The notes under the pieces are model-generated. The model ran no database searches. It saw only the letters and a program-made list of their open reading frames with translations, and was not told the DNA's origin. The position numbers were made by a program, and so were the translations under genes. This document shows, in pieces, positions 8,573-22,384 of a stretch of DNA of 64,000 nucleotides (its first letter is position 1; every line of letters starts with the position of its first letter). Origin of the DNA: Hydractinia symbiolongicarpus (taxonomy: Eukaryota > Cnidaria > Hydrozoa > Anthoathecata > Hydractiniidae); contig NC_079883.1 of NCBI RefSeq assembly GCF_029227915.1, positions 10,850,001-10,914,000 of the forward strand, read 5' to 3'.

Positions 8573-8933
8573 GCATCTTACCAAACAAAAAACGGCTATT
8601 TTTATAGCCACACATCCATAAAAAATATTACGGCTAGCTTTTTATATCAAACTTTGTCCTGCTTTCTGTTTAAATTTTATGCTACATAAAAATTTTATGC
8701 TACATAAAGTTTGACAATGTTAAAAATATGAAGGGCAAGAAAAGTAAAAGCAAGAAAATAAGAAATTTAAAAACGAAAATACTTAAACTTAGGGAATCTA
8801 ATCTTAAATTTACTCTTTTTTAACTGTTTAAGTGACTTAAACAAGTTTAACTTTGTACCAAGATAATGTTTTTTTGTAAATGTGTGGCTATAAAAATAGC
8901 CGTTTGTTAATGTAATAGCCAGATACACACAAA

Positions 8934-9054
8934 TTATTTTTTTGCGGTCTTCTTTGCTGCCTTTTTGGGAGTCTTTTTGACCTTCTTTGCTGCAGGTTTT
9001 TTAGCAACAGGCTTCTTTGTGGGTTTCTTAGCTGCTGGTTTCTTAGCCGAGGCT
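8934..9054 (-). pseudogene. H1: Histone H1 remnant (C-terminal tail only)
   Basis: It keeps the last 39 codons and stop of H1 plus the H1 stem-loop (8886-8901). The sequence then jumps at 9054/9055 into the middle of H2A. The winged-helix domain, start codon and promoter are lost. The junction has one base (T) of shared sequence, consistent with end joining or a short-homology exchange. Confidence 0.95.
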
Positions 9055-9226
9055 AATCCTAGCTTTTTTGTTGTCTCTTGCTGCGTTACCAGCCAACTCC
9101 AATATCTCAGCAGATAAATATTCCAAGACGGCTGCTAAGTAAACTGGTGCTCCAGATCCAATTCGGTTAGCATAGTGCCCTCTACGAAGGAATCTATGCA
9201 CTCTACCGACTGGAAATTGAAGTCCA
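9055..9226 (-). pseudogene. H2A: Histone H2A fragment, fused to H1 remnant
   Basis: Contains codons for about residues 23-79 (GLQFPVGR to NKKARI). The C-terminal part is lost in the 2738-bp deletion at 9054/9055. The N-terminal codons, start and proximal promoter are lost in a separate 114-bp deletion at 9226/9227. The open frame that crosses it begins in promoter DNA and ends out of frame in H1 sequence, so no histone is made. Confidence 0.95.
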
Positions 9227-9458
9227 AGTGTTAACGAAATAAACTTTACTCGTTTTTTCATCATAAAAATAGGATCGAAATCATGTTTTTTTAACCAATC
9301 ATAATTAAGTATTAAACAAAAGATTTTTTTTTTAACCAATTAAATTGCGTATCGGCGTTTTCGGATCGAATTCGATCCGATTTTTTTACTTATAAACAAA
9401 AAGTTTTGACTTGCAGTTTAATGCTTATTTACAAGTTAAGTAGCAAAAATTTTTAACC

Positions 9459-9863
9459 ATGTCTGACGCAGCAGCTAAAGGAGGAAAACAGGCACCTAAA
9501 GTAGCCAAGAAAGGTGAAAAAAGAGCCGGCAAAAAAGGAGGAAAGATTGGTGGAACTGGTGAAAAGAAACGCAAGAGAAAGAGAAAGGAAAGTTATGCTA
9601 TTTACATCTACAATGTTTTGAAACAAGTTCACCCAGATGTCGGAGTTTCAAGCAAAGCTATGAGCATCATGAACTCATTTGTCAACGACATCTTTGAGCG
9701 CATTGCTTCCGAAGCTTCGCGTTTGGCTCTTCAAAACAAAAAGTCGACCATCTCTTCTCGTGAAATTCAAACCGCAGTACGTCTTCTCTTGCCTGGAGAA
9801 CTTGCAAAACACGCAGTCAGTGAAGGAACAAAAGCCGTCACAAAATACACAAGCAGCAAGTAA
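9459..9863 (+). CDS. H2B: Histone H2B
   Basis: Core nucleosome histone, partner of H2A. It is 134 aa, longer than the 125-126 of vertebrates because of an extended lysine/glycine-rich tail (about residues 1-35) followed by [25 protein letters not shown]. The fold runs from about 45 to 134. K129 in AVTKYTSSK matches the human K120 ubiquitylation site, and E85 matches E76, which contacts H4. The start is the first Met after TTTTTAACC and fits every copy. A TATAAA box lies 68 bp upstream. This unit 3 copy encodes the consensus protein although its divergent H2A partner is destroyed; both CCAAT boxes and the TATA survive. Stem-loop at 9887-9902. Confidence 0.98.
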   Translation: MSDAAAKGGKQAPKVAKKGEKRAGKKGGKIGGTGEKKRKRKRKESYAIYIYNVLKQVHPDVGVSSKAMSIMNSFVNDIFERIASEASRLALQNKKSTISSREIQTAVRLLLPGELAKHAVSEGTKAVTKYTSSK

Positions 9864-10323
9864 ACCAACGTCTACCAAACACAAACGGTCTTTTTTAAGA
9901 CCACACATCTTTAAAAAAACATTTACTTGGCGTCACTACAAGTTAACCGAAGTTAATAAAACTTCTAAATAATGTGCTTAAGAACACTAGCCTACATTTA
10001 AAATACTTCCCCATGTGTGTGTGGATTAGCTTCACTTTTCATACGTATTATTAGCTGTACTTGCAGAAAAGACAAGTACATTGATCCATGTTATTGCTTA
10101 CATTTAACTTAACCCAGCTTTTCACGGAAACACTCCCAGGCAAATTAACCCTACAAAGTATTTCTAAATTTTTTTTGTGTCATATATGACATAGTATCGT
10201 ATAGCAATAAATGTAACTGTGACAAGACTTTACACATTGTGTAATTTGGAAGCGTGCACAAAGTAATGTTTTAAAAGATTTGTGGCTATAAAAATAGCCG
10301 TTTTTGTTGAGCAATGACAACGC

Positions 10324-10680
<357 letters not shown>

Positions 10681-11158
10681 TTAACAGAATTCAGACAGCT
10701 TTAAAAAGAGGCCATAAAATTACCTACTGCTCGTGGAAACACCCTAATTAACCAATAGAGTTGCGTCATTACAAAATGTTCCGAACATTTTGTACATTTT
10801 TTTAAGTAAAACTGTAGTTTTTTTAAAAATTCGTGGTCTTAATGTTTCAGTAAGGCAATAAATTTGGCATCGTTGGAATTCGCCAAACCTTCTGCTACTT
10901 ACTAAAAAAAAAAAAAGTCAAAAGCTTTTGTGTATCAGAAGATACAGCCGTTTTCCCGTAGCCAAAAAACACAGATTTTATAAAAATGTTAAAGTAATGA
11001 GCGTAATGTCATTATGCAGCCAATCAGAAATTACTTTCTTAGCACCAATCAAATGGTTTGTTTTGAACCTTAGCTGTCAATCAATATGAGAAATAAAACT
11101 TTGGCGCGATAGTGCATTTTAGACCGTCTTGTGTATCCGTACTACATCGACTTCTTAA

Positions 11159-11572
<414 letters not shown>

Positions 11573-11885
11573 GCATCTTACCAAACAAAAAACGGCTATT
11601 TTTATAGCCACACATCCATAAAAAATATTACGGCTAGCTTTTTATATCAAACTTTGTCCTGCTTTCTGTTTAAATTTTATGCTACATAAAAATTTTATGC
11701 TACATAAAGTTTGACAATGTTAAAAATATGAAGGGCAAGAAAAGTAAAAGCAAGAAAATAAGAAATTTAAAAACGAAAATACTTAAACTTAGGGAATCTA
11801 ATCTTAAATTTACTCTTTTTTAACTGTTTAAGTGACTTAAACAAGTTTAACTTTGTACCAAGATAGTGTTTTTTTGTAAATGTGT

Positions 11886-11901
11886 GGCTATTAAAATAGC
11901 C
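11886..11901 (-). terminator. H1 mRNA stem-loop with altered loop
   Basis: The loop reads UUUA instead of UUUU because of a substitution at 11892, while the stem is intact. A second change at 11866 alters the A-rich downstream element (AACATTAT becomes AACACTAT on the minus strand). No other unit shows either change. Confidence 0.9.
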
Positions 11902-11933
11902 GTTTGTTAATGTAATAGCCAGATACACACAAA

Positions 11934-12485
11934 TTATTTTTTTGCGGTCTTCTTTGCTGCCTTTTTGGGAGTCTTTTTGACCTTCTTTGCTGCAGGTTTT
12001 TTAGCAACAGGCTTCTTTGTGGGTTTCTTAGCTGCTGGTTTCTTAGCCGAGGCTTTCTTTGTGGCAGGCTTCTTTGCTGCTTTCTTTGGCGTGCTCTTCT
12101 TTGCTGGCTTCTTTTTTGGTGTACTTTTCTTTGCAGTAGGCTTCTTTGCCGTTGGCTTTTTTGCTGCGGCCTTTTTCTTAGGTTTTTCTTTTTTTACCTG
12201 ACCTAGCTTGAATGATCCAGAAGCACCAGTGCCTTTAGTTTGAATCAAATCGCCTGATGTTACTCCTCGTTTAAGAGCCATTTTCAGATGATGATCTGAG
12301 TTTTCAGCAACTTTGTAATTTGCATGAATATATTTTGTAATAGCTTGGCGAGATGAACCACCGCGTTCCTTTAGGGTAGCGATAGCAGCCTTGATCATGT
12401 CCACATATTTAGGGTGATCAGCTGTCTTCTTTGCAGCAGGTTTCTTCTTGGGTGCGATTTTCTTTGGAGAAGCTGCTTCACTCAT
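11934..12485 (-). CDS. H1: Linker histone H1
   Basis: Binds linker DNA at the nucleosome entry/exit site. It is 183 aa from MSEAASPKK; an in-frame Met nine codons upstream (MDCCKKTLK) is rejected because MSEAAS is the usual H1 start. Residues 1-22 form a basic tail with an SPKK motif. Residues 23-96 are the winged-helix GH1 domain ([22 protein letters not shown] to GASGSFKLG). Residues 97-183 are a lysine/alanine/proline tail with repeated AKKP units and TPKK sites at T122, T132 and T172, typical CDK targets. This is the consensus tail (K124). It is transcribed toward H3; the stem-loop at 11886-11901 is a variant. An E2F-type TTTGGCGCGAAA lies at 12629-12640. Confidence 0.97.
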   Translation of the reverse strand: MSEAASPKKIAPKKKPAAKKTADHPKYVDMIKAAIATLKERGGSSRQAITKYIHANYKVAENSDHHLKMALKRGVTSGDLIQTKGTGASGSFKLGQVKKEKPKKKAAAKKPTAKKPTAKKSTPKKKPAKKSTPKKAAKKPATKKASAKKPAAKKPTKKPVAKKPAAKKVKKTPKKAAKKTAKK

Positions 12486-13064
12486 TTTTAATGTTTTCTT
12501 ACAACAATCCAACGATAAACGATGCTTGTTATCACAGTAGAAGTATACTAAACATTACCGTGTAAATGAGATATAATTTAAGACGGTGCGAAGTATGCGG
12601 ACGTAAAAGTACCACTCCCGGGAATTGATTTGGCGCGAAAACAGAAATGTGTGTTTCTGTACATCGTATAATGTCCGTTTTGGGTGCCGCGACTATGCGA
12701 AAGCATGTTAATTTTTATTTGTAGTACGACGCAATAGTCTGCAAGAGAAGCTGCTGGAGTTTGAGGTCTTCAGCATTACATCTAGTCTGTTAATTTGGGC
12801 TTCTTCCGCGCTCGTGTTAGGATTTTCATAAAGCGTTCTTTGGTTTGCGTTGCGTATGTCGGCCTACATCATCGACACGGCCTGTTTCCGGCTATTAGGA
12901 GCAATTCATATATTGGGCACTGCGTTTCGACTTTTTTATTAGACCACAGTAAAAAAATTCACTCACAGAAGTCCCTTTCTTTCATGGCTACAAACACGAA
13001 GAATTCTGTCGTAAGTAAAACGAATGCGCAAGCCAAAATGACGATGGGGCGAAGTCATAAGCAT

Positions 13065-13137
13065 GGCCCTGTGGCCCAATGGATAAGGCATCTGACTACG
13101 AATCAGGGGATTCCAGGTTCGACTCCTGGCAGGGTCG
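13065..13137 (+). tRNA. tRNA-Arg-ACG: tRNA-Arg (ACG)
   Basis: Unit 3 copy, identical to 4213..4285. Confidence 0.97.
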
Positions 13138-13459
13138 CACTGTCGCATTTCGGCTGCATGGTCTACTGTGTAACGCGCGCGCACGTTCTGGCGTAATGCG
13201 TTGATAAACGGAATGTACGCAGACATATTGGAAAGTAATATCACGCACTTAGTATCGTCGCCTTTGTTAGCATTCATGTAAGTTACCATCCACTCGCTAC
13301 AGTCGCTCTCCATCCTACGGCTAAATCAACAGCCGTGATTTTTACTATGTCGCCGTCCATCCGTACGCGGTGACAGTTGTAAGCTTTACAGTAACGTGAC
13401 ATGCTCCACAAGCAGTTACGGTGTGTGGACGATGCCTATCATGGCAACGCTTGTTCTTT

Positions 13460-13645
13460 ATCGCTTCTCGGCCTAATGGCTAAGATCAAGTGTAGTATCT
13501 GTTCTTATCAGTTTAATATCTGGTAGGCCATTCTCTGAATGGTCAGTATATTAATCTGATTTTTGGCCTTGGGTCATGGAGGTGGATTCATTCACGCCGT
13601 GACCACGGGTTGCCTTGGTGTTGCACTATTACCGATGGCGGCCCA
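13460..13645 (+). ncRNA. RNU2: U2 spliceosomal snRNA
   Basis: Unit 3 copy, same sequence as 4608..4793, with the candidate PSE at 13406-13419. Confidence 0.95.
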
Positions 13646-13836
13646 CATAAGCAATAAAAGAATAATAGCAGTCCTCTTTCCGACGGCACTCTGCATAGTC
13701 TACGGCGGGAACAAAACGCGTACACTGGGGGAGAATACAGCCTATGCCCCGCGACACGGCAGTTTATAACACACTCAAGCCACAAGCATTAACAAACTTT
13801 GAAGGGTACCCTCATGCTACGGTGCAGTTCCAACTC

Positions 13837-14002
13837 ATACTTACCTGACGGGGAAGTAAAGACTGATCAATGAGGGTTTTCTTCCAGAGTGAGGCTCTTG
13901 CATTGCACTACGCTTGGGCTGACCTCTGCGATTACGGCAAACGTCAGTAACTCGACCGTACAATTTCTGGTAGTGGGGGCCTACGTCCGCGCTCGCCCCC
14001 TC
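13837..14002 (+). ncRNA. RNU1: U1 snRNA, variant with two stem mutations
   Basis: Unit 3 copy. T to G at 13936 (RNA position 100) puts a mismatch into the SL3 stem TTACTG/CAGTAA, and G to A at 13983 (position 147) breaks a G-C pair next to the SL4 tetraloop. The 5' end, Sm site and PSE are unchanged. It is probably a degenerating copy, unless the bases are errors. Confidence 0.92.
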
Positions 14003-14328
14003 CTTAAGTCAAAATGAATGAGCTTAGAAAAGTTGCGCGGCCAAATGTCGGTGGTGACTTAAACGCTAAGGTAAAACCTCGCTTGGCTGTTACGAAACGT
14101 GATTGCGATATAAGTCCTCGGAAGGCGGCGGAATTTTATTTTATTTGCCATTCCGTCAGGGTTATTGGATGATCGGCAATAGATCGAGTTTGTATGCATT
14201 TGAAAGCTCTTTTTTCTCGTACTATCACCTGAAAATGTCGTAGGAAAATGTCATAGGAAACACTTTCAACAACCGCCACGTTCCTTAATTGTTATAACAA
14301 GAAATATATCACAGCAAATGAAAATGAA

Positions 14329-14448
14329 AAGCCTACGACACCGGGAGTTCCCAGGCGGTCCCCCATCCAAGTACTATCCCGGCCCGACGATGCTTAACTT
14401 CCGTGATCAGACGAGAACGGGTGTGTTCATCGTGGTATGGCCGTAGAC
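14329..14448 (-). rRNA. 5S rRNA: 5S ribosomal RNA
   Basis: Unit 3 copy, identical to 5477..5596. The flank at 14492-14499 has one fewer T and one more A than in unit 1. Confidence 0.96.
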
Positions 14449-14645
14449 ATTAGTAGGTGCAAATACGTGCAATTTATTTTGACGTTGTGATCAAATTTTT
14501 TTATTTAATTTCTTTGAGTTACTTAGGACAAGGCGTATGCATGGATTATCTATTAGACTTTAAGGTTATAGTTTTGTGAAAAAAACAATGTTTTTTTAAA
14601 GATGTGTGGCTATAAAAATAGCCGTTGTTTTCTGAGTGTAGCGGT

Positions 14646-15026
14646 TTACTTCTTCTGTCCTTTGTCGTTCTTCTTTGGGAGTAAGACAGCTTGAATGTTT
14701 GGCAAAACACCACCAGCTGCAATGGTTACACCGCTCAAAAGTTTGTTTAATTCTTCATCATTACGAACAGCCAATTGTAAATGTCTTGGAATAATCCTAG
14801 CTTTTTTGTTGTCTCTTGCTGCGTTACCAGCCAACTCCAATATCTCAGCAGATAAATATTCCAAGACGGCTGCTAAGTAAACTGGTGCTCCAGATCCAAT
14901 TCGGTTAGCATAGTGCCCTCTACGAAGGAATCTATGCACTCTACCGACTGGAAATTGAAGTCCAGCTCTTGAGGATCTTGTCTTGGCTTTAGCCTTAGCT
15001 TTTCCACCTTTTCCACGTCCAGACAT
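14646..15026 (-). CDS. H2A: Histone H2A
   Basis: Unit 4 copy, consensus protein. Stem-loop at 14608-14623; divergent to H2B at 15311. Confidence 0.97.
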   Translation of the reverse strand: MSGRGKGGKAKAKAKTRSSRAGLQFPVGRVHRFLRRGHYANRIGSGAPVYLAAVLEYLSAEILELAGNAARDNKKARIIPRHLQLAVRNDEELNKLLSGVTIAAGGVLPNIQAVLLPKKNDKGQKK

Positions 15027-15310
15027 AACTGCGATTTGATTTGTAAGTTAATACAAAAACGTACGAATATTTAACGTAAGTGTTAACGAAATAAACTTTA
15101 CTCGTTTTTTCATCATAAAAATAGGATCGAAATCATGTTTTTTTAACCAATCATAATTAAGTATTAAACAAAAGATTTTTTTTTTAACCAATTAAATTGC
15201 GTATCGGCGTTTTCGGATCGAATTCGATCCGATTTTTTTACTTATAAACAAAAAGTTTTGACTTGCAGTTTAATGCTTATTTACAAGTTAAGTAGCAAAA
15301 ATTTTTAACC

Positions 15311-15715
15311 ATGTCTGACGCAGCAGCTAAAGGAGGAAAACAGGCACCTAAAGTAGCCAAGAAAGGTGAAAAAAGAGCCGGCAAAAAAGGAGGAAAGATT
15401 GGTGGAACTGGTGAAAAGAAACGCAAGAGAAAGAGAAAGGAAAGTTATGCTATTTACATCTACAATGTTTTGAAACAAGTTCACCCAGATGTCGGAGTTT
15501 CAAGCAAAGCTATGAGCATCATGAACTCATTTGTCAACGACATCTTTGAGCGCATTGCTTCCGAAGCTTCGCGTTTGGCTCTTCAAAACAAAAAGTCGAC
15601 CATCTCTTCTCGTGAAATTCAAACCGCAGTACGTCTTCTCTTGCCTGGAGAACTTGCAAAACACGCAGTCAGTGAAGGAACAAAAGCCGTCACAAAATAC
15701 ACAAGCAGCAAGTAA
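15311..15715 (+). CDS. H2B: Histone H2B
   Basis: Unit 4 copy, consensus protein. Stem-loop at 15739-15754. Confidence 0.97.
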   Translation: MSDAAAKGGKQAPKVAKKGEKRAGKKGGKIGGTGEKKRKRKRKESYAIYIYNVLKQVHPDVGVSSKAMSIMNSFVNDIFERIASEASRLALQNKKSTISSREIQTAVRLLLPGELAKHAVSEGTKAVTKYTSSK

Positions 15716-16175
15716 ACCAACGTCTACCAAACACAAACGGTCTTTTTTAAGACCACACATCTTTAAAAAAACATTTACTTGGCGTCACTACAAGTTAACC
15801 GAAGTTAATAAAACTTCTAAATAATGTGCTTAAGAACACTAGCCTACATTTAAAATACTTCCCCATGTGTGTGTGGATTAGCTTCACTTTTCATACGTAT
15901 TATTAGCTGTACTTGCAGAAAAGACAAGTACATTGATCCATGTTATTGCTTACATTTAACTTAACCCAGCTTTTCACGGAAACACTCCCAGGCAAATTAA
16001 CCCTACAAAGTATTTCTAAATTTTTTTTGTGTCATATATGACATAGTATCGTATAGCAATAAATGTAACTGTGACAAGACTTTACACATTGTGTAATTTG
16101 GAAGCGTGCACAAAGTAATGTTTTAAAAGATTTGTGGCTATAAAAATAGCCGTTTTTGTTGAGCAATGACAACGC

Positions 16176-16532
<357 letters not shown>

Positions 16533-17010
16533 TTAACAGAATTCAGACAGCTTTAAAAAGAGGCCATAAAATTACCTACTGCTCGTGGAAACACCCTAAT
16601 TAACCAATAGAGTTGCGTCATTACAAAATGTTCCGAACATTTTGTACATTTTTTTAAGTAAAACTGTAGTTTTTTTAAAAATTCGTGGTCTTAATGTTTC
16701 AGTAAGGCAATAAATTTGGCATCGTTGGAATTCGCCAAACCTTCTGCTACTTACTAAAAAAAAAAAAAGTCAAAAGCTTTTGTGTATCAGAAGATACAGC
16801 CGTTTTCCCGTAGCCAAAAAACACAGATTTTATAAAAATGTTAAAGTAATGAGCGTAATGTCATTATGCAGCCAATCAGAAATTACTTTCTTAGCACCAA
16901 TCAAATGGTTTGTTTTGAACCTTAGCTGTCAATCAATATGAGAAATAAAACTTTGGCGCGATAGTGCATTTTAGACCGTCTTGTGTATCCGTACTACATC
17001 GACTTCTTAA

Positions 17011-17424
<414 letters not shown>

Positions 17425-17785
17425 GCATCTTACCAAACAAAAAACGGCTATTTTTATAGCCACACATCCATAAAAAATATTTCGGCTAGCTTTTCATATC
17501 AAACTTTGTCCTGCTTTCTGTTTAAATTTTATGCTACATAAAAATTTTATGCTACATAAAGTTTGACAATGTTAAAAATATGAAGGGCAAGAAAAGTAAA
17601 AGCAAGAAAATAAGAAATTTAAAAACGAAAATACTTAAACTTAGGGAATCTAATCTTAAATTTACTCTTTTTTAACTGTTTAAGTGACTTAAACAAGTTT
17701 AACTTTGTACCAAGATAATGTTTTTTTGTAAATGTGTGGCTATAAAAATAGCCGTTTGTTAATGTAATAGCCAGATACACACAAA

Positions 17786-18337
17786 TTATTTTTTTGCGGT
17801 CTTCTTTGCTGCCTTTTTGGGAGTCTTTTTGACCTTCTTTGCTGCAGGTTTTTTAGCAACAGGCTTCTTTGTGGGTTTCTTAGCTGCTGGTTTCTTAGCC
17901 GAGGCTTTCTTTGTGGCAGGCTTCTTTGCTGCTTTCTTTGGCGTGCTCTTCTTTGCTGGCTTCTTTTTTGGTGTACTTTTCTTTGCAGTAGGCTTCTTTG
18001 CCGTTGGCTTTTTTGCTGCGGCCTTTTTCTTAGGTTTTTCTTTTTTTACCTGACCTAGCTTGAATGATCCAGAAGCACCAGTGCCTTTAGTTTGAATCAA
18101 ATCGCCTGATGTTACTCCTCGTTTAAGAGCCATTTTCAGATGATGATCTGAGTTTTCAGCAACTTTGTAATTTGCATGAATATATTTTGTAATAGCTTGG
18201 CGAGATGAACCACCGCGTTCCTTTAGGGTAGCGATAGCAGCCTTGATCATGTCCACATATTTAGGGTGATCAGCTGTCTTCTTTGCAGCAGGTTTCTTCT
18301 TGGGTGCGATTTTCTTTGGAGAAGCTGCTTCACTCAT
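17786..18337 (-). CDS. H1: Linker histone H1
   Basis: Unit 4 copy, consensus 183-aa protein. Stem-loop at 17738-17753 with the normal UUUU loop. Confidence 0.96.
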   Translation of the reverse strand: MSEAASPKKIAPKKKPAAKKTADHPKYVDMIKAAIATLKERGGSSRQAITKYIHANYKVAENSDHHLKMALKRGVTSGDLIQTKGTGASGSFKLGQVKKEKPKKKAAAKKPTAKKPTAKKSTPKKKPAKKSTPKKAAKKPATKKASAKKPAAKKPTKKPVAKKPAAKKVKKTPKKAAKKTAKK

Positions 18338-18916
18338 TTTTAATGTTTTCTTACAACAATCCAACGATAAACGATGCTTGTTATCACAGTAGAAGTATAC
18401 TAAACATTACCGTGTAAATGAGATATAATTTAAGACGGTGCGAAGTATGCGGACGTAAAAGTACCACTCCCGGGAATTGATTTGGCGCGAAAACAGAAAT
18501 GTGTGTTTCTGTACATCGTATAATGTCCGTTTTGGGTGCCGCGACTATGCGAAAGCATGTTAATTTTTATTTGTAGTACGACGCAATAGTCTGCAAGAGA
18601 AGCTGCTGGAGTTTGAGGTCTTCAGCATTACATCTAGTCTGTTAATTTGGGCTTCTTCCGCGCTCGTGTTAGGATTTTCATAAAGCGTTCTTTGGTTTGC
18701 GTTGCGTATGTCGGCCTACATCATCGACACGGCCTGTTTCCGGCTATTAGGAGCAATTCATATATTGGGCACTGCGTTTCGACTTTTTTATTAGACCACA
18801 GTAAAAAAATTCACTCACAGAAGTCCCTTTCTTTCATGGCTACAAACACGAAGAATTCTGTCGTAAGTAAAACGAATGCGCAAGCCAAAATGACGATGGG
18901 GCGAAGTCATAAGCAT

Positions 18917-18989
18917 GGCCCTGTGGCCCAATGGATAAGGCATCTGACTACGAATCAGGGGATTCCAGGTTCGACTCCTGGCAGGGTCG
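18917..18989 (+). tRNA. tRNA-Arg-ACG: tRNA-Arg (ACG)
   Basis: Unit 4 copy, identical to 4213..4285; T5 candidate terminator at 19191-19195. Confidence 0.97.
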
Positions 18990-19311
18990 CACTGTCGCAT
19001 TTCGGCTGCATGGTCTACTGTGTAACGCGCGCGCACGTTCTGGCGTAATGCGTTGATAAACGGAATGTACGCAGACATATTGGAAAGTAATATCACGCAC
19101 TTAGTATCGTCGCCTTTGTTAGCATTCATGTAAGTTACCATCCACTCGCTACAGTCGCTCTCCATCCTACGGCTAAATCAACAGCCGTGATTTTTACTAT
19201 GTCGCCGTCCATCCGTACGCGGTGACAGTTGTAAGCTTTACAGTAACGTGACATGCTCCACAAGCAGTTACGGTGTGTGGACGATGCCTATCATGGCAAC
19301 GCTTGTTCTTT

Positions 19312-19497
19312 ATCGCTTCTCGGCCTAATGGCTAAGATCAAGTGTAGTATCTGTTCTTATCAGTTTAATATCTGGTAGGCCATTCTCTGAATGGTCAGTA
19401 TATTAATCTGATTTTTGGCCTTGGGTCATGGAGGTGGATTCATTCACGCCGTGACCACGGGTTGCCTTGGTGTTGCACTATTACCGATGGCGGCCCA
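19312..19497 (+). ncRNA. RNU2: U2 spliceosomal snRNA
   Basis: Unit 4 copy, same sequence as 4608..4793. Confidence 0.95.
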
Positions 19498-19688
19498 CAT
19501 AAGCAATAAAAGAATAATAGCAGTCCTCTTTCCGACGGCACTCTGCATAGTCTACGGCGGGAACAAAACGCGTACACTGGGGGAGAATACAGCCTATGCC
19601 CCGCGACACGGCAGTTTATAACACACTCAAGCCACAAGCATTAACAAACTTTGAAGGGTACCCTCATGCTACGGTGCAGTTCCAACTC

Positions 19689-19854
19689 ATACTTACCTGA
19701 CGGGGAAGTAAAGACTGATCAATGAGGGTTTTCTTCCAGAGTGAGGCTCTTGCATTGCACTACGCTTGGGCTGACCTCTGCGATTACTGCAAACGTCAGT
19801 AACTCGACCGTACAATTTCTGGTAGTGGGGGCCTGCGTCCGCGCTCGCCCCCTC
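19689..19854 (+). ncRNA. RNU1: U1 spliceosomal snRNA
   Basis: Unit 4 copy, same sequence as 4985..5150. Confidence 0.95.
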
Positions 19855-20180
19855 CTTAAGTCAAAATGAATGAGCTTAGAAAAGTTGCGCGGCCAAATGT
19901 CGGTGGTGACTTAAACGCTAAGGTAAAACCTCGCTTGGCTGTTACGAAACGTGATTGCGATATAAGTCCTCGGAAGGCGGCGGAATTTTATTTTATTTGC
20001 CATTCCGTCAGGGTTATTGGATGATCGGCAATAGATCGAGTTTGTATGCATTTGAAAGCTCTTTTTTCTCGTACTATCACCTGAAAATGTCGTAGGAAAA
20101 TGTCATAGGAAACACTTTCAACAACCGCCACGTTCCTTAATTGTTATAACAAGAAATATATCACAGCAAATGAAAATGAA

Positions 20181-20300
20181 AAGCCTACGACACCGGGAGT
20201 TCCCAGGCGGTCCCCCATCCAAGTACTATCCCGGCCCGACGATGCTTAACTTCCGTGATCAGACGAGAACGGGTGTGTTCATCGTGGTATGGCCGTAGAC
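20181..20300 (-). rRNA. 5S rRNA: 5S ribosomal RNA
   Basis: Unit 4 copy, same sequence as 5477..5596. Confidence 0.96.
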
Positions 20301-20497
20301 ATTAGTAGGTGCAAATACGTGCAATTTATTTTGACGTTGTGATCAAATTTTTTTATTTAATTTCTTTGAGTTACTTAGGACAAGGCGTATGCATGGATTA
20401 TCTATTAGACTTTAAGGTTATAGTTTTGTGAAAAAAACAATGTTTTTTTAAAGATGTGTGGCTATAAAAATAGCCGTTGTTTTCTGAGTGTAGCGGT

Positions 20498-20878
20498 TTA
20501 CTTCTTCTGTCCTTTGTCGTTCTTCTTTGGGAGTAAGACAGCTTGAATGTTTGGCAAAACACCACCAGCTGCAATGGTTACACCGCTCAAAAGTTTGTTT
20601 AATTCTTCATCATTACGAACAGCCAATTGTAAATGTCTTGGAATAATCCTAGCTTTTTTGTTGTCTCTTGCTGCGTTACCAGCCAACTCCAATATCTCAG
20701 CAGATAAATATTCCAAGACGGCTGCTAAGTAAACTGGTGCTCCAGATCCAATTCGGTTAGCATAGTGCCCTCTACGAAGGAATCTATGCACTCTACCGAC
20801 TGGAAATTGAAGTCCAGCTCTTGAGGATCTTGTCTTGGCTTTAGCCTTAGCTTTTCCACCTTTTCCACGTCCAGACAT
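20498..20878 (-). CDS. H2A: Histone H2A
   Basis: Unit 5 copy, consensus protein. Stem-loop at 20460-20475. Confidence 0.97.
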   Translation of the reverse strand: MSGRGKGGKAKAKAKTRSSRAGLQFPVGRVHRFLRRGHYANRIGSGAPVYLAAVLEYLSAEILELAGNAARDNKKARIIPRHLQLAVRNDEELNKLLSGVTIAAGGVLPNIQAVLLPKKNDKGQKK

Positions 20879-21162
20879 AACTGCGATTTGATTTGTAAGT
20901 TAATACAAAAACGTACGAATATTTAACGTAAGTGTTAACGAAATAAACTTTACTCGTTTTTTCATCATAAAAATAGGATCGAAATCATGTTTTTTTAACC
21001 AATCATAATTAAGTATTAAACAAAAGATTTTTTTTTTAACCAATTAAATTGCGTATCGGCGTTTTCGGATCGAATTCGATCCGATTTTTTTACTTATAAA
21101 CAAAAAGTTTTGACTTGCAGTTTAATGCTTATTTACAAGTTAAGTAGCAAAAATTTTTAACC

Positions 21163-21567
21163 ATGTCTGACGCAGCAGCTAAAGGAGGAAAACAGGCACC
21201 TAAAGTAGCCAAGAAAGGTGAAAAAAGAGCCGGCAAAAAAGGAGGAAAGATTGGTGGAACTGGTGAAAAGAAACGCAAGAGAAAGAGAAAGGAAAGTTAT
21301 GCTATTTACATCTACAATGTTTTGAAACAAGTTCACCCAGATGTCGGAGTTTCAAGCAAAGCTATGAGCATCATGAACTCATTTGTCAACGACATCTTTG
21401 AGCGCATTGCTTCCGAAGCTTCGCGTTTGGCTCTTCAAAACAAAAAGTCGACCATCTCTTCTCGTGAAATTCAAACCGCAGTACGTCTTCTCTTGCCTGG
21501 AGAACTTGCAAAACACGCAGTCAGTGAAGGAACAAAAGCCGTCACAAAATACACAAGCAGCAAGTAA
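21163..21567 (+). CDS. H2B: Histone H2B
   Basis: Unit 5 copy, consensus protein. Stem-loop at 21591-21606. Confidence 0.97.
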   Translation: MSDAAAKGGKQAPKVAKKGEKRAGKKGGKIGGTGEKKRKRKRKESYAIYIYNVLKQVHPDVGVSSKAMSIMNSFVNDIFERIASEASRLALQNKKSTISSREIQTAVRLLLPGELAKHAVSEGTKAVTKYTSSK

Positions 21568-22027
21568 ACCAACGTCTACCAAACACAAACGGTCTTTTTT
21601 AAGACCACACATCTTTAAAAAAACATTTACTTGGCGTCACTACAAGTTAACCGAAGTTAATAAAACTTCTAAATAATGTGCTTAAGAACACTAGCCTACA
21701 TTTAAAATACTTCCCCATGTGTGTGTGGATTAGCTTCACTTTTCATACGTATTATTAGCTGTACTTGCAGAAAAGACAAGTACATTGATCCATGTTATTG
21801 CTTACATTTAACTTAACCCAGCTTTTCACGGAAACACTCCCAGGCAAATTAACCCTACAAAGTATTTCTAAATTTTTTTTGTGTCATATATGACATAGTA
21901 TCGTATAGCAATAAATGTAACTGTGACAAGACTTTACACATTGTGTAATTTGGAAGCGTGCACAAAGTAATGTTTTAAAAGATTTGTGGCTATAAAAATA
22001 GCCGTTTTTGTTGAGCAATGACAACGC

Positions 22028-22384
<357 letters not shown>

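Noticed and set aside
9043-9339. 98-aa frame with H2A core as a possible novel histone
   Set aside because: The N-terminus is translated promoter DNA and the C-terminus is out-of-frame H1 sequence; it is a product of two deletions.
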